64,000 nucleotides of DNA from an uncultured Bacteroidales bacterium (GCA_902762385.1 CACWNQ010000008.1:18640-82639); one strand, 5' to 3'. Shown: positions 11,347 to 19,530, counted from the stretch's first letter. Made by a program: numbers and translations. The notes: generated by a model from the sequence alone, not told the origin.

Positions 11347-12363
11347 TTAATTACTTTCAACCAGGTCGGCAAAGCGCTTGTTTGACCACACCACGAAGTT
11401 GCCGTCGGCATCGGTGCTGATTGTCATCACACCAAGCTTCACATTCTTCTCCATCATCGACTGAGTCTTCTCAAGCCCCATCGCCATGCATGCAGTTGCC
11501 CACGCGTCGGCACTCATGCAGTCGGGTGCAACTATCGACACGCTCAGCAGATTGGACGTCTCGCTATTCCCTGTTTTAGGGTTCACGATATGGCTCACCT
11601 TCTTACCATCTACTTCCTTAAACTTGCGGTAACTGCCACTTGTGGCAACAGCCAGGCTATCGAGATGCAGAACCACTGCACGGTCGTGCACTGCTCCTTT
11701 CTCGTTGTCGGGCATAGGCAAGTCGACCGATACACGCCACACATCGCCTCGCTCATTAACACCCCTGGCCACAACCTCGCCGCCAATCTCCACCATATAG
11801 TTGGTGGCACCATTGCGAGCAAGCATCGATGCAATTTCGTCGCATGCCAGCCCCTTTGCTATTGAACTGAAATCAAACTGCACACGCCCATCATCTTTAA
11901 CTATTTTATCTCCATCAAGATGGGAATGTTCTATTCCTACAAAAGAGAGAATACTGTCGATTTGCTCCTGGGTGGGCATATTGCCGCTCTTGTAGCCAAA
12001 TCCCCAAGCATTGACAAGCGGCATCACAGTGGGGTCATAAACTCCTTCACTTGCCTTGTTGACTTCCAACGCCTTGTTGTAGAGGGTCTTGAACAGGCGG
12101 TCGGCAAAATCGTTCTTCCCCTCATTTATCGCCGTGACTAATGACTGCTTATTGTAGGGCGACACACTATTGTCAATCACAGTGAGCAATTGCTGGATAG
12201 AGTCGTTGAGGTCGGCTCGAGCTTCGTAGGTTATGTGATACTCGGTTGTCCACACCACCCCCGAGTTAGTGATAAACTTCTTGCGGCTGCGCATGAACGG
12301 CAAGGCAAGCACTAACACAAGCAGAACGAGCAGCACTGCATAGTATTTTTTTGACTTAAGCAT
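11347..12363 (-). CDS. apbE: ApbE family FAD:protein FMN transferase
   Basis: Attaches FMN covalently to a Thr/Ser of flavoproteins such as the Rnf/Nqr subunits. It is 338 residues with an N-terminal membrane anchor (about residues 6-23) and a periplasmic catalytic domain. Family motifs: VNAWGFG, FSSIAKGLACD, TSGSYRKF, HIVNPKTG and SADAWATACMAMG. The frame extends to 12402, but a predicted -7 box at 12407-12414 would start RNA near 12400, so ATG at 12363 is chosen. No nqr or rnf genes are in the window, so the substrate is encoded elsewhere. Confidence 0.93.
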   Translation of the reverse strand: MLKSKKYYAVLLVLLVLVLALPFMRSRKKFITNSGVVWTTEYHITYEARADLNDSIQQLLTVIDNSVSPYNKQSLVTAINEGKNDFADRLFKTLYNKALEVNKASEGVYDPTVMPLVNAWGFGYKSGNMPTQEQIDSILSFVGIEHSHLDGDKIVKDDGRVQFDFSSIAKGLACDEIASMLARNGATNYMVEIGGEVVARGVNERGDVWRVSVDLPMPDNEKGAVHDRAVVLHLDSLAVATSGSYRKFKEVDGKKVSHIVNPKTGNSETSNLLSVSIVAPDCMSADAWATACMAMGLEKTQSMMEKNVKLGVMTISTDADGNFVVWSNKRFADLVESN

Positions 12364-12406
12364 AATTTCAATCGTGTTTTCAAGCGAGACCAATCCCGCC
12401 ATGCCA

Positions 12407-12414
12407 CAAAATTA
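12407..12414 (-). promoter_or_regulatory. putative apbE promoter -7 box
   Basis: Reads TAATTTTG on the minus strand. No -33 box at normal spacing was found. Confidence 0.35.
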
Positions 12415-12456
12415 CAACTAAAAATCATTAACTGCCACTTTCAAAACCACAAAAAA

Positions 12457-12487
12457 TTGCTTTTCTCATTTTTTTTGCGTTACTTTG
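12457..12487 (+). promoter_or_regulatory. promoter for outer-membrane barrel gene
   Basis: TTG at 12457-12459, a 20-bp spacer and TTACTTTG (one mismatch to TAnnTTTG) at 12480-12487; start near 12494. Confidence 0.45.
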
Positions 12488-12520
12488 CCACAAATTGATA
12501 ACTTTTTTACTGAAAATATT

Positions 12521-13129
12521 ATGAGACACATAACCCGTATAACAATCATCTTGTTCCTAATTTTAATTAGCGCTTCTGCCACCCAAGCACAAGTGAGATT
12601 TGGCGTCAAGGGTGGTATCACAATCAATGAGCTCAAGTGGGACAAGGATATCATCAACAAGGAAAACCGTGCTGGGTTCACCGTAGGACTCATGATAGAA
12701 GCTGGATTGCCGGTAGTAGGGCTTGGGCTAGATGCGTCGGTACTCTATGCTCACCGGCAAGACGATCTATATCTTGAAGATGGAATGCAAGTCACCAAGC
12801 TCAAACGCGACTATCTTGATATCCCTGTCAATGTAAAATACAAGCTCCAAATCCCGGTGCTTAGCAAAATAATCACACCATTTGTAACCACTGGACCTGA
12901 TTTCGCGCTTATGCTCGGCGACACCGACAAGGTCGATTTCAAGGCACGCAAGTGGAACACCTCATGGAATGTGGGATTCGGCGCCGAACTTTTCCGCAAA
13001 GTGCAAATTCACGCCAACTACGGCATAAGCATGACAAAAGCCTTCGAATACATAGGAAAAGATGTTGATTCAAAACCTATTAAAGGTAAGGACAACATGT
13101 GGACAATCACAGCTGCCTATCTCTTCTAA
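12521..13129 (+). CDS. outer-membrane beta-barrel protein (PorT/OmpA-like fold)
   Basis: Exported protein of 202 residues; ATG at 12521 begins a signal peptide (about residues 1-23, ending ATQAQ). The remainder alternates short amphipathic strands with turns, beginning VRFGVKGGITINEL and ending in the aromatic AAYLF, as in small outer-membrane barrels. It resembles the protein at 14779-15411 through the pattern GLDASVLY, YLDIPVNVKY and the NYGIS-type final strands. Exact function unknown. It precedes the PreA-like gene by 42 bp and may share its transcript. Confidence 0.75.
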   Translation: MRHITRITIILFLILISASATQAQVRFGVKGGITINELKWDKDIINKENRAGFTVGLMIEAGLPVVGLGLDASVLYAHRQDDLYLEDGMQVTKLKRDYLDIPVNVKYKLQIPVLSKIITPFVTTGPDFALMLGDTDKVDFKARKWNTSWNVGFGAELFRKVQIHANYGISMTKAFEYIGKDVDSKPIKGKDNMWTITAAYLF

Positions 13130-13171
13130 TAACAAAATATTTCTTTCATTAAGACATCATTAACTTAGGCC

Positions 13172-14635
13172 ATGAACAAAATCAATATTCAAGAAGAAGT
13201 GGCTCACTGCCTCCTGTGCATCGATGCACCATGCTCTAAAGCTTGTGGCAAGGGAGATGTAGCAAGAGCGTTAAGAGCTATCCGTTTTGACAATGCTGCT
13301 ATAGCCAAAGAGTGGGTCAAGGACTGCAGCGAAGAAGACTTGCAACAAGCAGAGCAAGCCTGCATCCACTACGATCGACCAGTGCGAATTTCTCAGGTAA
13401 TCAACCAGCTACAGGAAACTGAAATCCCTGATTTACTGCCAAGTCTTGAAATTGACTTCTGTGGACTTCATTGTGAGAACCCATTCTTCCTCGCCTCGTC
13501 ATCGATTTGTACAGGCTATGACATGGTGGCAAGGGCCTTTGAAGCAGGCTGGGCAGGTGTTTTCTATAAGACCATTTGCCTTGACGATATCAACGAAGTG
13601 TCGCCACGCTTCGATGCCATTCATCGTGAGGGCAGCAAAGGCGACTTCACTTCATTCCGCAACATGGAGCAGTTGAGCGAGAATCCCGCCGAGGTCGATT
13701 TTGAGATTTTGAGCCGTTTGAAAAAGAACTACCCCACTAAGATAGTAGTAGCATCGATAATGGGCTCGACCGAAGAGCAATGGATAGACCTCGCCAAAAT
13801 GGCCGAGCAGGCTGGAGTTGATGCAATTGAGCTCAATTTCTCTTGCCCACAGATGCGTATAGCAGGAATGGGTAGCGATGTGGGGCAAAACCCAGAGCTA
13901 GTCACTTTCTATACAGCCTACGTTAAACGCTCAGTTTCTATCCCTGTCATTCCAAAAATGACTCCCAACATAACCCAAATAAATAACCCAGCAATGGGAG
14001 CCTATTTTGCTGGTGCCGATGCCATTAGCGCAATCAATACCATAAAGAGTATCACGCTTGATGACAACTCGGCAGTGTCGGGGCTGAAAACAGTATCAGG
14101 ACTCTCGGGGCGCGCAGTGAAACCAATTGCCCAACGTCACATCCTTGAGATGGCCAAGAACCCTATTATGAAGAATATTGAGCTAAGTGGAATAGGTGGA
14201 ATCGAGACTTGGCGCGACGCCCTGGAATTCCTGCAACTGGGTTGCACCAATGTGCAGGTGTGCACTGCTGTAATGCAATATGGCTATCGCATCATCGATG
14301 ACCTCAAGCTTGGTTTGCAGCACTACATGTATAGCCGTGGTGTGAAAAAACTCAACGACCTAGTGGGAGAGCAACTTCAATTCTTTGTTCGCCCATCTGA
14401 ACTCGACCGTGAAACCATCGTCTATCCCATCATCGACCGCGACAAGTGCATAGGGTGCGGTCGCTGCCACGTGTCTTGCATGGACGCTGGTCATCAGGCA
14501 ATTACGTTTGACAAAGAAACACGCGAGCCAAAAATTGTGGGCACAAAGTGTGTGGGATGTCACCTGTGCCGCCTAGTGTGCCCCACTGGCGCCATCACAT
14601 CATCTAAAAGAATCCCCAAAAAGAAAGTTCGATAA
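13172..14635 (+). CDS. PreA-like dihydropyrimidine dehydrogenase subunit with N-terminal Cys-cluster extension
   Basis: Flavin and iron-sulfur enzyme of the dihydroorotate/dihydropyrimidine dehydrogenase family, 487 residues. Residues about 1-85 resemble the N-terminal Cys-cluster domain found in PreT/GltD (CLLCIDAPCSKAC). Residues about 90-390 form the FMN barrel, with NFSCPQM, MGSDVGQNPELV and SGIGGIETW. Residues about 415-475 carry two [4Fe-4S] ferredoxin motifs, CIGCGRCHVSC and CVGCHLCRLVC. The usual partner PreT is not adjacent, so the electron partner is unknown. The substrate could be uracil/thymine or another pyrimidine-like ring. Confidence 0.85.
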   Translation: MNKINIQEEVAHCLLCIDAPCSKACGKGDVARALRAIRFDNAAIAKEWVKDCSEEDLQQAEQACIHYDRPVRISQVINQLQETEIPDLLPSLEIDFCGLHCENPFFLASSSICTGYDMVARAFEAGWAGVFYKTICLDDINEVSPRFDAIHREGSKGDFTSFRNMEQLSENPAEVDFEILSRLKKNYPTKIVVASIMGSTEEQWIDLAKMAEQAGVDAIELNFSCPQMRIAGMGSDVGQNPELVTFYTAYVKRSVSIPVIPKMTPNITQINNPAMGAYFAGADAISAINTIKSITLDDNSAVSGLKTVSGLSGRAVKPIAQRHILEMAKNPIMKNIELSGIGGIETWRDALEFLQLGCTNVQVCTAVMQYGYRIIDDLKLGLQHYMYSRGVKKLNDLVGEQLQFFVRPSELDRETIVYPIIDRDKCIGCGRCHVSCMDAGHQAITFDKETREPKIVGTKCVGCHLCRLVCPTGAITSSKRIPKKKVR

Positions 14636-14675
14636 ATCTTAGAAACTTTTACTTTTATCGGTTGGTTTTCAGTCG

Positions 14676-14721
14676 AACCAAAGATTTAAAATTTGTGTTA
14701 TAAAAATTGAAATCTTTGGTT
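14676..14721. repeat. perfect 12-bp inverted repeat overlapping a -33 box
   Basis: AACCAAAGATTT (14676-14687) and AAATCTTTGGTT (14710-14721) are exact reverse complements 22 bp apart. The right arm contains the TTTG taken as -33 box of the next gene. There is no T-run after the right arm, so a regulator site fits better than a terminator. Confidence 0.6.
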
Positions 14722-14746
14722 GTGACAATAATTTGTGTTAGTTTTG
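14715..14746 (+). promoter_or_regulatory. promoter for second outer-membrane barrel gene
   Basis: TTTG at 14715-14718, 20-bp spacer, TAGTTTTG at 14739-14746; start near 14753. The -33 box lies inside the right arm of the inverted repeat, so a bound protein would block polymerase. Confidence 0.6.
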
Positions 14747-14778
14747 CACACTGAAACGTAAAAAACCACATATTTGAA

Positions 14779-15411
14779 ATGAGAAGTTATATAAAGTACA
14801 CTCTTATTACTATAGCGCTGATGAGCGCATTATCATCGGTGGCCCAACCTGTTAGACGCTGGGGTATCACCGTTGGTGGCAACTATAATGAGATTCACTT
14901 CAAGCAAAGCGACCTTTTCGAGAGCGATCGCATGTTTGGCCCATCGATAGGTGTGACTGGCGACATGATGATTCCAGGCGTAGGATTTGGTATTGACGCT
15001 TCAATCCTTTATACCATGCGTCAAGGACGCCTGCATCTGGGCGACAGGCGCGTGTGGGAATCGTTAGGACTTGGCAATGAGGTTGCCCGCCAGCACTACA
15101 TTGATGTGCCACTCAACTTGAAATTCCGCTACAGCAAATTAGGTGGACTTGAAAGCACCCTAATGCCATTTATCTACGCTGGTCCCACATTCTCGTTCCT
15201 TGTTGGCCACAACAAAGTGGGCGATGCTTTGAAATATACCGGTGTCAATGTACTGCTCCATGCCGGTATTGGTGTTGAACTCTTCAATAAGGTGCAAGTG
15301 AGTGGTGGTTATAGCTTCAGCGTTGGCCAAAACCTAGGCACAAAGCTCCTCGACGACAATGTTGCTAAGCATCGCACTTGGTTTGTACAAGCAACCTATT
15401 TCTTTAAGTAA
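14779..15411 (+). CDS. outer-membrane beta-barrel protein, paralogue of the 12521 gene
   Basis: Exported protein of 210 residues; signal peptide about residues 1-22 (ends SSVAQ). The body has alternating beta strands and ends in the aromatic ATYFFK, as in small barrels. Shared blocks with the protein at 12521-13129 include GFGIDASILYTMRQ versus GLGLDASVLYAHRQ, YIDVPLNLKF versus YLDIPVNVKY, and GIGVELFNKVQ versus GFGAELFRKVQ. Function unknown. It has its own promoter under a possible operator and ends at a strong bidirectional terminator. Confidence 0.75.
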   Translation: MRSYIKYTLITIALMSALSSVAQPVRRWGITVGGNYNEIHFKQSDLFESDRMFGPSIGVTGDMMIPGVGFGIDASILYTMRQGRLHLGDRRVWESLGLGNEVARQHYIDVPLNLKFRYSKLGGLESTLMPFIYAGPTFSFLVGHNKVGDALKYTGVNVLLHAGIGVELFNKVQVSGGYSFSVGQNLGTKLLDDNVAKHRTWFVQATYFFK

Positions 15412-15423
15412 TCAGGAAATACA

Positions 15424-15473
15424 TAGACATAAAAAAATCGTGGAGAAATTTCTCCACGATTTTTTATTTATGT
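15424..15473. terminator. bidirectional intrinsic terminator
   Basis: A perfect hairpin ATCGTGGAGAAA/TTTCTCCACGAT (15437-15460) is flanked by A-run and T-run, extended by GACATAAA/TTTATGTC at its edges. It serves the plus gene ending at 15411 and the minus gene ending at 15488. Confidence 0.9.
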
Positions 15474-15487
15474 CTCAATCACCAATA

Positions 15488-16036
15488 TCACAGCAGCATA
15501 CCAGCAGCTACATCGGCAGCCACGTCTTCACCCATTGTAGTTTTTACAATGGCAAGGGCAAACTCGGCAGCAGCAGCTGGGCCACGACCAGTGATAATGT
15601 TGCCGTCAACGACTGCAAATTCCTCGATCAAGTTGGCACCCTCCATGCCATCTTCCATGCCAGGATAGCATGTGGCATTACGGCCGTTCAACAACCCAAG
15701 TGGACCAAAAATCACTGACGGAGAAGCACAAATAGCTGCAATATTCTCATCGGCCTCATTGCGCTCCTTCAGAATCTCGCACAGTGTCTCGTTCTCGGCC
15801 AAATTAGATGCTCCAGGCATACCACCTGGGCAAACAACCCACTCAGCATCCTCCAGAAGGTCGGGGTCGAAAGCCTCATCGGCCACTACCGTAACACCAT
15901 GTGCTCCAATAGCCTCGGGTGTCTCATAAATCGACATGGTAACCACCGGCATTCCTGCACGGCGCATAACATCAACAACAGTCAGGGCCTCGATTTCCTC
16001 AAAGCCATCGGCAAACATTACGTAACTTGGTCTCAT
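15488..16036 (-). CDS. DJ-1/PfpI (YajL-like) family protein
   Basis: Cytoplasmic protein of 182 residues in the DJ-1/PfpI superfamily. The conserved Glu in FADGFEEIEA and the nucleophilic Cys in AAICASPSVIFG are both present, with CPGGMPGASNL and GRGPAAAAEFALAIV typical of the DJ-1/YajL branch. Proposed roles for the branch include glyoxalase-like and protein-repair activity; these are debated and not decided by sequence. It is a single gene, with promoter-like boxes at 16083-16113. Confidence 0.9.
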   Translation of the reverse strand: MRPSYVMFADGFEEIEALTVVDVMRRAGMPVVTMSIYETPEAIGAHGVTVVADEAFDPDLLEDAEWVVCPGGMPGASNLAENETLCEILKERNEADENIAAICASPSVIFGPLGLLNGRNATCYPGMEDGMEGANLIEEFAVVDGNIITGRGPAAAAEFALAIVKTTMGEDVAADVAAGMLL

Positions 16037-16082
16037 GATTGTGTTTAGTTCTTAGTTTTAAATTTTTCGTATTTTCAGGTTG

Positions 16083-16113
16083 TAAAGTTAGTAAATTATC
16101 ACGAGAACGCAAA
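16083..16113 (-). promoter_or_regulatory. putative promoter of DJ-1 family gene
   Basis: On the minus strand TTTG (16113-16110), 19-bp spacer, TAACTTTA (16090-16083; one mismatch). Start near 16076. Confidence 0.45.
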
Positions 16114-16153
16114 ACATTGTATGCGATTTTACATGTTTTTGCCAATTATTTGC

Positions 16154-16161
16154 TATTTTTG
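16154..16161 (+). promoter_or_regulatory. putative -7 box for transglutaminase-like gene
   Basis: TATTTTTG fits TAnnTTTG, 20 bp before the ATG; no normal -33 box seen. Confidence 0.35.
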
Positions 16162-16181
16162 CAACAAATAAAAAAAGCATT

Positions 16182-18665
16182 ATGAGACTCAAATCTAGAA
16201 CCATAATAGCCATTGCAATAGTTGCAATCACAGCGTTAAGCATGACCGCAAGCGATAACAGCGACCTGGCCTGGAAATATGTGAAAGAGCTCAGCACGCG
16301 ACTTGCAACTCCTGACAGGACCGACTATAGCGAGGAGTTCTACTACCGCAACTACCTCACCACCCTGCAAGCCCGCGACGAGATGCCGTGGGGAAAGACT
16401 GTGCCAGAGCGTGAGTTGAAACACTTCGTGCTGCCAGTGCGTGTCAACAACGAGAACCTTGACACTGCAAGAATGGTGTTCTACCGTGAGCTCAAAGACC
16501 GAGTTAAGAACCTATCAATGGAAGATGCCATCCTTGAGGTGAACCACTGGTGCCATGAGAAGGTGAGTTACCGTCCCAGCGACGCACGCACTAGCAGTCC
16601 GCTCGCCACGATGCGCACAGCCTATGGTCGCTGCGGCGAGGAATCGACATTCCTTGTGGCAGCTCTGCGCTCGGTGTGCATCCCCGCCCGCCAGGTCTAT
16701 ACCCCGCGCTGGGCGCACACCGACGACAACCACGCCTGGGTCGAGGCTTGGGCAAATGGCAGATGGTACTTCCTAGGAGCCTGCGAACCTGAACCTGTGC
16801 TCAACCTGGGATGGTTCAACGAGAGCGCCTCGCGAGGAATGCTCATGCACACCAAAGTGGCTGGTGTCTACCACGGTCCCGAGGAGGTAGTGAGCCGCAC
16901 ACCGTGTTACACCGAAATCAATGTCACCAGCAACTACACCCCCACCTCAATCAGGATCATAAAAGTCCACGATAAAAACGGCAATCCCGTACCAAATGCC
17001 ACAGTAGAGTTCAAACTATACAACTACGCAGAGTTCTACACTGTGGCAAAAGACTCTACCAACGAACGCGGCTATGCTGCACTCACTGCTGGCAAAGGAG
17101 ACCTACTGGTATGGGTGACAAAAGATGACCTTGTGGCAGTGAAAAAAGAGTCATGGGCTGGCGATAAAGGAGACTTTGTAATAATAGAGTTAAGTGATAA
17201 AGCTTTGCCACGTCATCTAGAACTTGACATCGTGCCGCCACCATTGAGTGCAGTACTACCAGAAATCTCCGACGAGCAACGTGCACTCAACGACCGCCGC
17301 AAGGCGCAGGAGGATTCCATCCGCCAAGCCTACGAAGCTACGATGCCTGTAGAAGCGTGGCGCGGCAATCACCGCACAATACAGCAGTTCCTTGACGAAG
17401 CGAAAAATAAGGTGATGGCACAAAAACTCCTTGAAGTGCTCAGCGAGAAAGACCTGCGCGACATCAACCTCGATGTACTACGTGACAATGAGGTGGCGCT
17501 AATCGACACCACCGAAATCTACTGCCGCTATGTGCTGAGCCCACGAGTAGAGAATGAATGGTTAACACCTTATAAAGAATTCTTCCATAAGGAATTAAGC
17601 GACAAAATAAGTAATATTAACGATTTAATCGCTTGGACCAAAACAAATATCATAATTGACAACGAGCACAATCCTCAGCGCCTGCGTCAGCAACCTATGA
17701 GCGTGTACCGCACTCGCACCACCGATGAACTGGGACGCGCCATCTTCTTCGTGAGCGCAGCACGCAGCATGGGCTGGCCTGCACGCATCAACGAGGTGAA
17801 CGGCAAGCTTGAATACTATGCAAATAGCGCTTGGCATGAGGTAAAATTTGAGGAAAGCGAATCGCTCAAAACCGAACCTTCGGGAACGCTTCAACTTAAT
17901 TTCACGCCCAGCGACACCCACAACGACCTCGCCTACTACACTCATTTCACCCTAAGCAAGATTGTGGATAACAAACCGCAGTTGCTCACTTACCCCGAAG
18001 ATGCCACCTGGAACAATTATTTCAAAAACGGTGTGGCACTTGAACCAGGCACCTACATGCTCACCACCGGCAACCGCCAAAGTGACGGCAGCGTTCTGGC
18101 AAGCATTACAACATTTGAAATTGAAAGCAACAAAGAAAGCGATATTGACCTTTCTCTGCTTAACAAAGATAACGCGTTAAATATTATTGGAACGTTACGT
18201 TTAGACGGCTATTATTCTAATGGAGAAAGGAGACTAATTCTTGACAATGACTGCTATCACATCGTGGGATTTATAGCACCAAGCAACGAGCCTACCACTC
18301 ACGCGCTGCACGATATCGCCACCTGTGCCAGCCAAATTGAGGCATTAGGATGCGATATAACTCTGCTGACTCTAAACGAAGAACAAGAGCAACGCTTCGA
18401 CAAGTCACAATTCAGCGATTTGCCAGCTTCAGTGATTTGGGGCATTGACAAAGATAGAGCGGAAATGTTGGGCACAGTCAGATTCGTTTATGGAACAAAT
18501 ATGGAAGATCTTATCAGGGAAACAAAAGCCAACGAAAAAACCATGCCTCTTTTTGTTGTAACCGACAGTAAAGGAAACATCTTCTTCACACAACAAGGAT
18601 ACACCATACACCTGGGAGAACAAATCCTCAAAGCCATCAAAATCCACGCCAACAAGTACAAATAA
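16182..18665 (+). CDS. exported protein with active and degenerate transglutaminase-like domains and a thioredoxin-like C-terminus
   Basis: Large exported protein of 827 residues with signal peptide about 1-23. A transglutaminase-like domain (about 115-205) has nucleophile C151 in YGRCGEESTFLVAALRS and H184 in DDNHAWVEAW. A carboxypeptidase-regulatory-like beta domain follows (about 240-320). A second copy of the transglutaminase core (about 485-560, ELGRAIFFVSAARSMGWPAR) aligns with the first but has Glu where the Cys should be and no matching His. The last 170 residues resemble a thioredoxin/TlpA fold ending PLFVVTDSKGNIFF. The role may be peptide or peptidoglycan handling at the surface; substrate unknown. 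Confidence 0.75.
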   Translation: MRLKSRTIIAIAIVAITALSMTASDNSDLAWKYVKELSTRLATPDRTDYSEEFYYRNYLTTLQARDEMPWGKTVPERELKHFVLPVRVNNENLDTARMVFYRELKDRVKNLSMEDAILEVNHWCHEKVSYRPSDARTSSPLATMRTAYGRCGEESTFLVAALRSVCIPARQVYTPRWAHTDDNHAWVEAWANGRWYFLGACEPEPVLNLGWFNESASRGMLMHTKVAGVYHGPEEVVSRTPCYTEINVTSNYTPTSIRIIKVHDKNGNPVPNATVEFKLYNYAEFYTVAKDSTNERGYAALTAGKGDLLVWVTKDDLVAVKKESWAGDKGDFVIIELSDKALPRHLELDIVPPPLSAVLPEISDEQRALNDRRKAQEDSIRQAYEATMPVEAWRGNHRTIQQFLDEAKNKVMAQKLLEVLSEKDLRDINLDVLRDNEVALIDTTEIYCRYVLSPRVENEWLTPYKEFFHKELSDKISNINDLIAWTKTNIIIDNEHNPQRLRQQPMSVYRTRTTDELGRAIFFVSAARSMGWPARINEVNGKLEYYANSAWHEVKFEESESLKTEPSGTLQLNFTPSDTHNDLAYYTHFTLSKIVDNKPQLLTYPEDATWNNYFKNGVALEPGTYMLTTGNRQSDGSVLASITTFEIESNKESDIDLSLLNKDNALNIIGTLRLDGYYSNGERRLILDNDCYHIVGFIAPSNEPTTHALHDIATCASQIEALGCDITLLTLNEEQEQRFDKSQFSDLPASVIWGIDKDRAEMLGTVRFVYGTNMEDLIRETKANEKTMPLFVVTDSKGNIFFTQQGYTIHLGEQILKAIKIHANKYK

Positions 18666-18748
18666 CCCTATATTTCAAGTCCAAAATTCGAGAAAATCAA
18701 CAAAAAACACACGAAAACGCATTTTTTTGGAAAAAAAATCACGAATTA

Positions 18749-18780
18749 TTTGCACAGTTCAAAAACTTGCCGTACCTTTG
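18749..18780 (+). promoter_or_regulatory. tRNA-Val promoter
   Basis: TTTG at 18749-18752, 20-bp spacer, TACCTTTG at 18773-18780; start near 18787, 18 nt before the tRNA. Confidence 0.7.
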
Positions 18781-18804
18781 CATCGCTTTTCCGCTAAAAA
18801 GCAC

Positions 18805-18879
18805 GGGTGCTTAGCTCAGCTGGTTCAGAGCATCTGCCTTACAAGCAGAGGGTCGGCGGTTCGAATCCGTCAGCACCCA
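18805..18879 (+). tRNA. tRNA-Val (anticodon TAC)
   Basis: Full cloverleaf: acceptor GGGTGCT/AGCACCC, D arm, anticodon stem TCTGC/GCAGA around loop CTTACAA, and T loop TTCGAAT. The 3' CCA is not encoded. A promoter lies upstream and a hairpin with T-run follows. Confidence 0.96.
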
Positions 18880-18890
18880 CACAGCAACTA

Positions 18891-18916
18891 GGACGACGAA
18901 AGTCGCCCTTTTTTTT
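18891..18916 (+). terminator. terminator after tRNA-Val
   Basis: Stem GGACGAC/GTCGCCC with one mismatch, GAAA tetraloop, then eight T residues. Confidence 0.75.
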
Positions 18917-18982
18917 ATTTCCCTGCAGGCAAAAGGCAATAACAGCCCAATAACCACTAGAGCCAAGCATCAATTGATGGCG

Positions 18983-19192
18983 TCAATCTATTTTCTCAAT
19001 AATCAAATCGATCGAGTCACCCTCAAGAGAGTTGTACTTGTCGAGATGTACATGGCTACCCGACTCACATTCCGACAAAGCGACAAGATGGTTAGCTAGT
19101 GACAGCAATCCTTCCTTATTTGCCGACAATACAACTTCACGCCCCTGGACCTCAACGTTAATTACAAATCCATCTACCCAATTTAACTCCAT
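18983..19192 (-). CDS. small Imm32-like protein
   Basis: Short protein of 69 residues, MELNWVDGFVINVEV onward. The arrangement of an N-terminal strand pair, a helix with NKEGLLSLANHLVAL, a motif GSHVHLD and a final strand SIDLIIEK resembles the Imm32 family of immunity proteins (from memory, not searched). The frame is open to 19222, but a -7 box at 19220-19227 would start RNA near 19213, so ATG at 19192 is chosen. No toxin gene is adjacent; it stands alone between two oppositely oriented tRNA genes. It could be an orphan immunity gene or a household member of the fold. Confidence 0.6.
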   Translation of the reverse strand: MELNWVDGFVINVEVQGREVVLSANKEGLLSLANHLVALSECESGSHVHLDKYNSLEGDSIDLIIEKID

Positions 19193-19219
19193 ACTAGAAA
19201 GTGCTAATATTAAACAACG

Positions 19220-19227
19220 CAAAGATA
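19220..19227 (-). promoter_or_regulatory. -7 box for Imm32-like gene
   Basis: Reads TATCTTTG on the minus strand, a full match; -33 box not found at normal spacing. Confidence 0.45.
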
Positions 19228-19270
19228 AGCATTATTCTTTACGTGTGATTCATTTCAAGTAATAGAATAA

Positions 19271-19304
19271 AAAAAGCGGCTCGCTGAAATCAGCGAGCCG
19301 CTTT
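19271..19304 (-). terminator. terminator after tRNA-Glu
   Basis: Perfect 14-bp stem AAAGCGGCTCGCTG/CAGCGAGCCGCTTT with a 4-nt loop; on the minus strand it is followed by a T-run. Confidence 0.85.
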
Positions 19305-19309
19305 CGCAG

Positions 19310-19382
19310 TAGTGGTACGGGGAGTCGAACCCCGGTTTCCGGCGTGAGAGGCCAGCGTCCTGGGCCACTAGACGATACCACC
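19310..19382 (-). tRNA. tRNA-Glu (anticodon CTC)
   Basis: Cloverleaf on the minus strand: GGTGGTA acceptor 5' strand, anticodon stem CTGGC/GCCGG around loop CTCTCAC, T loop TTCGACT, 3' acceptor TACCACT with a G-U closing pair. The anticodon CTC reads GAG. CCA is not encoded. Confidence 0.93.
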
Positions 19383-19399
19383 ATTTCGGAATTGCGGTG

Positions 19400-19430
19400 C
19401 AAAGTTACTACAATTTTCTGAACCACCAAA
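19400..19430 (-). promoter_or_regulatory. tRNA-Glu promoter
   Basis: On the minus strand TTTG (19430-19427), 19-bp spacer, TAACTTTG (19407-19400): consensus match, start about 10 nt before the tRNA. Confidence 0.7.
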
Positions 19431-19530
19431 ATTTTTGTTGTTTTTTTTCAAAAAAAAGTGCATTTTCTTCATTTTTCCTATTTACACGCCCATTTCAGTA
19501 TTAAATAAGGTGTAATTTTTGATAATTATT

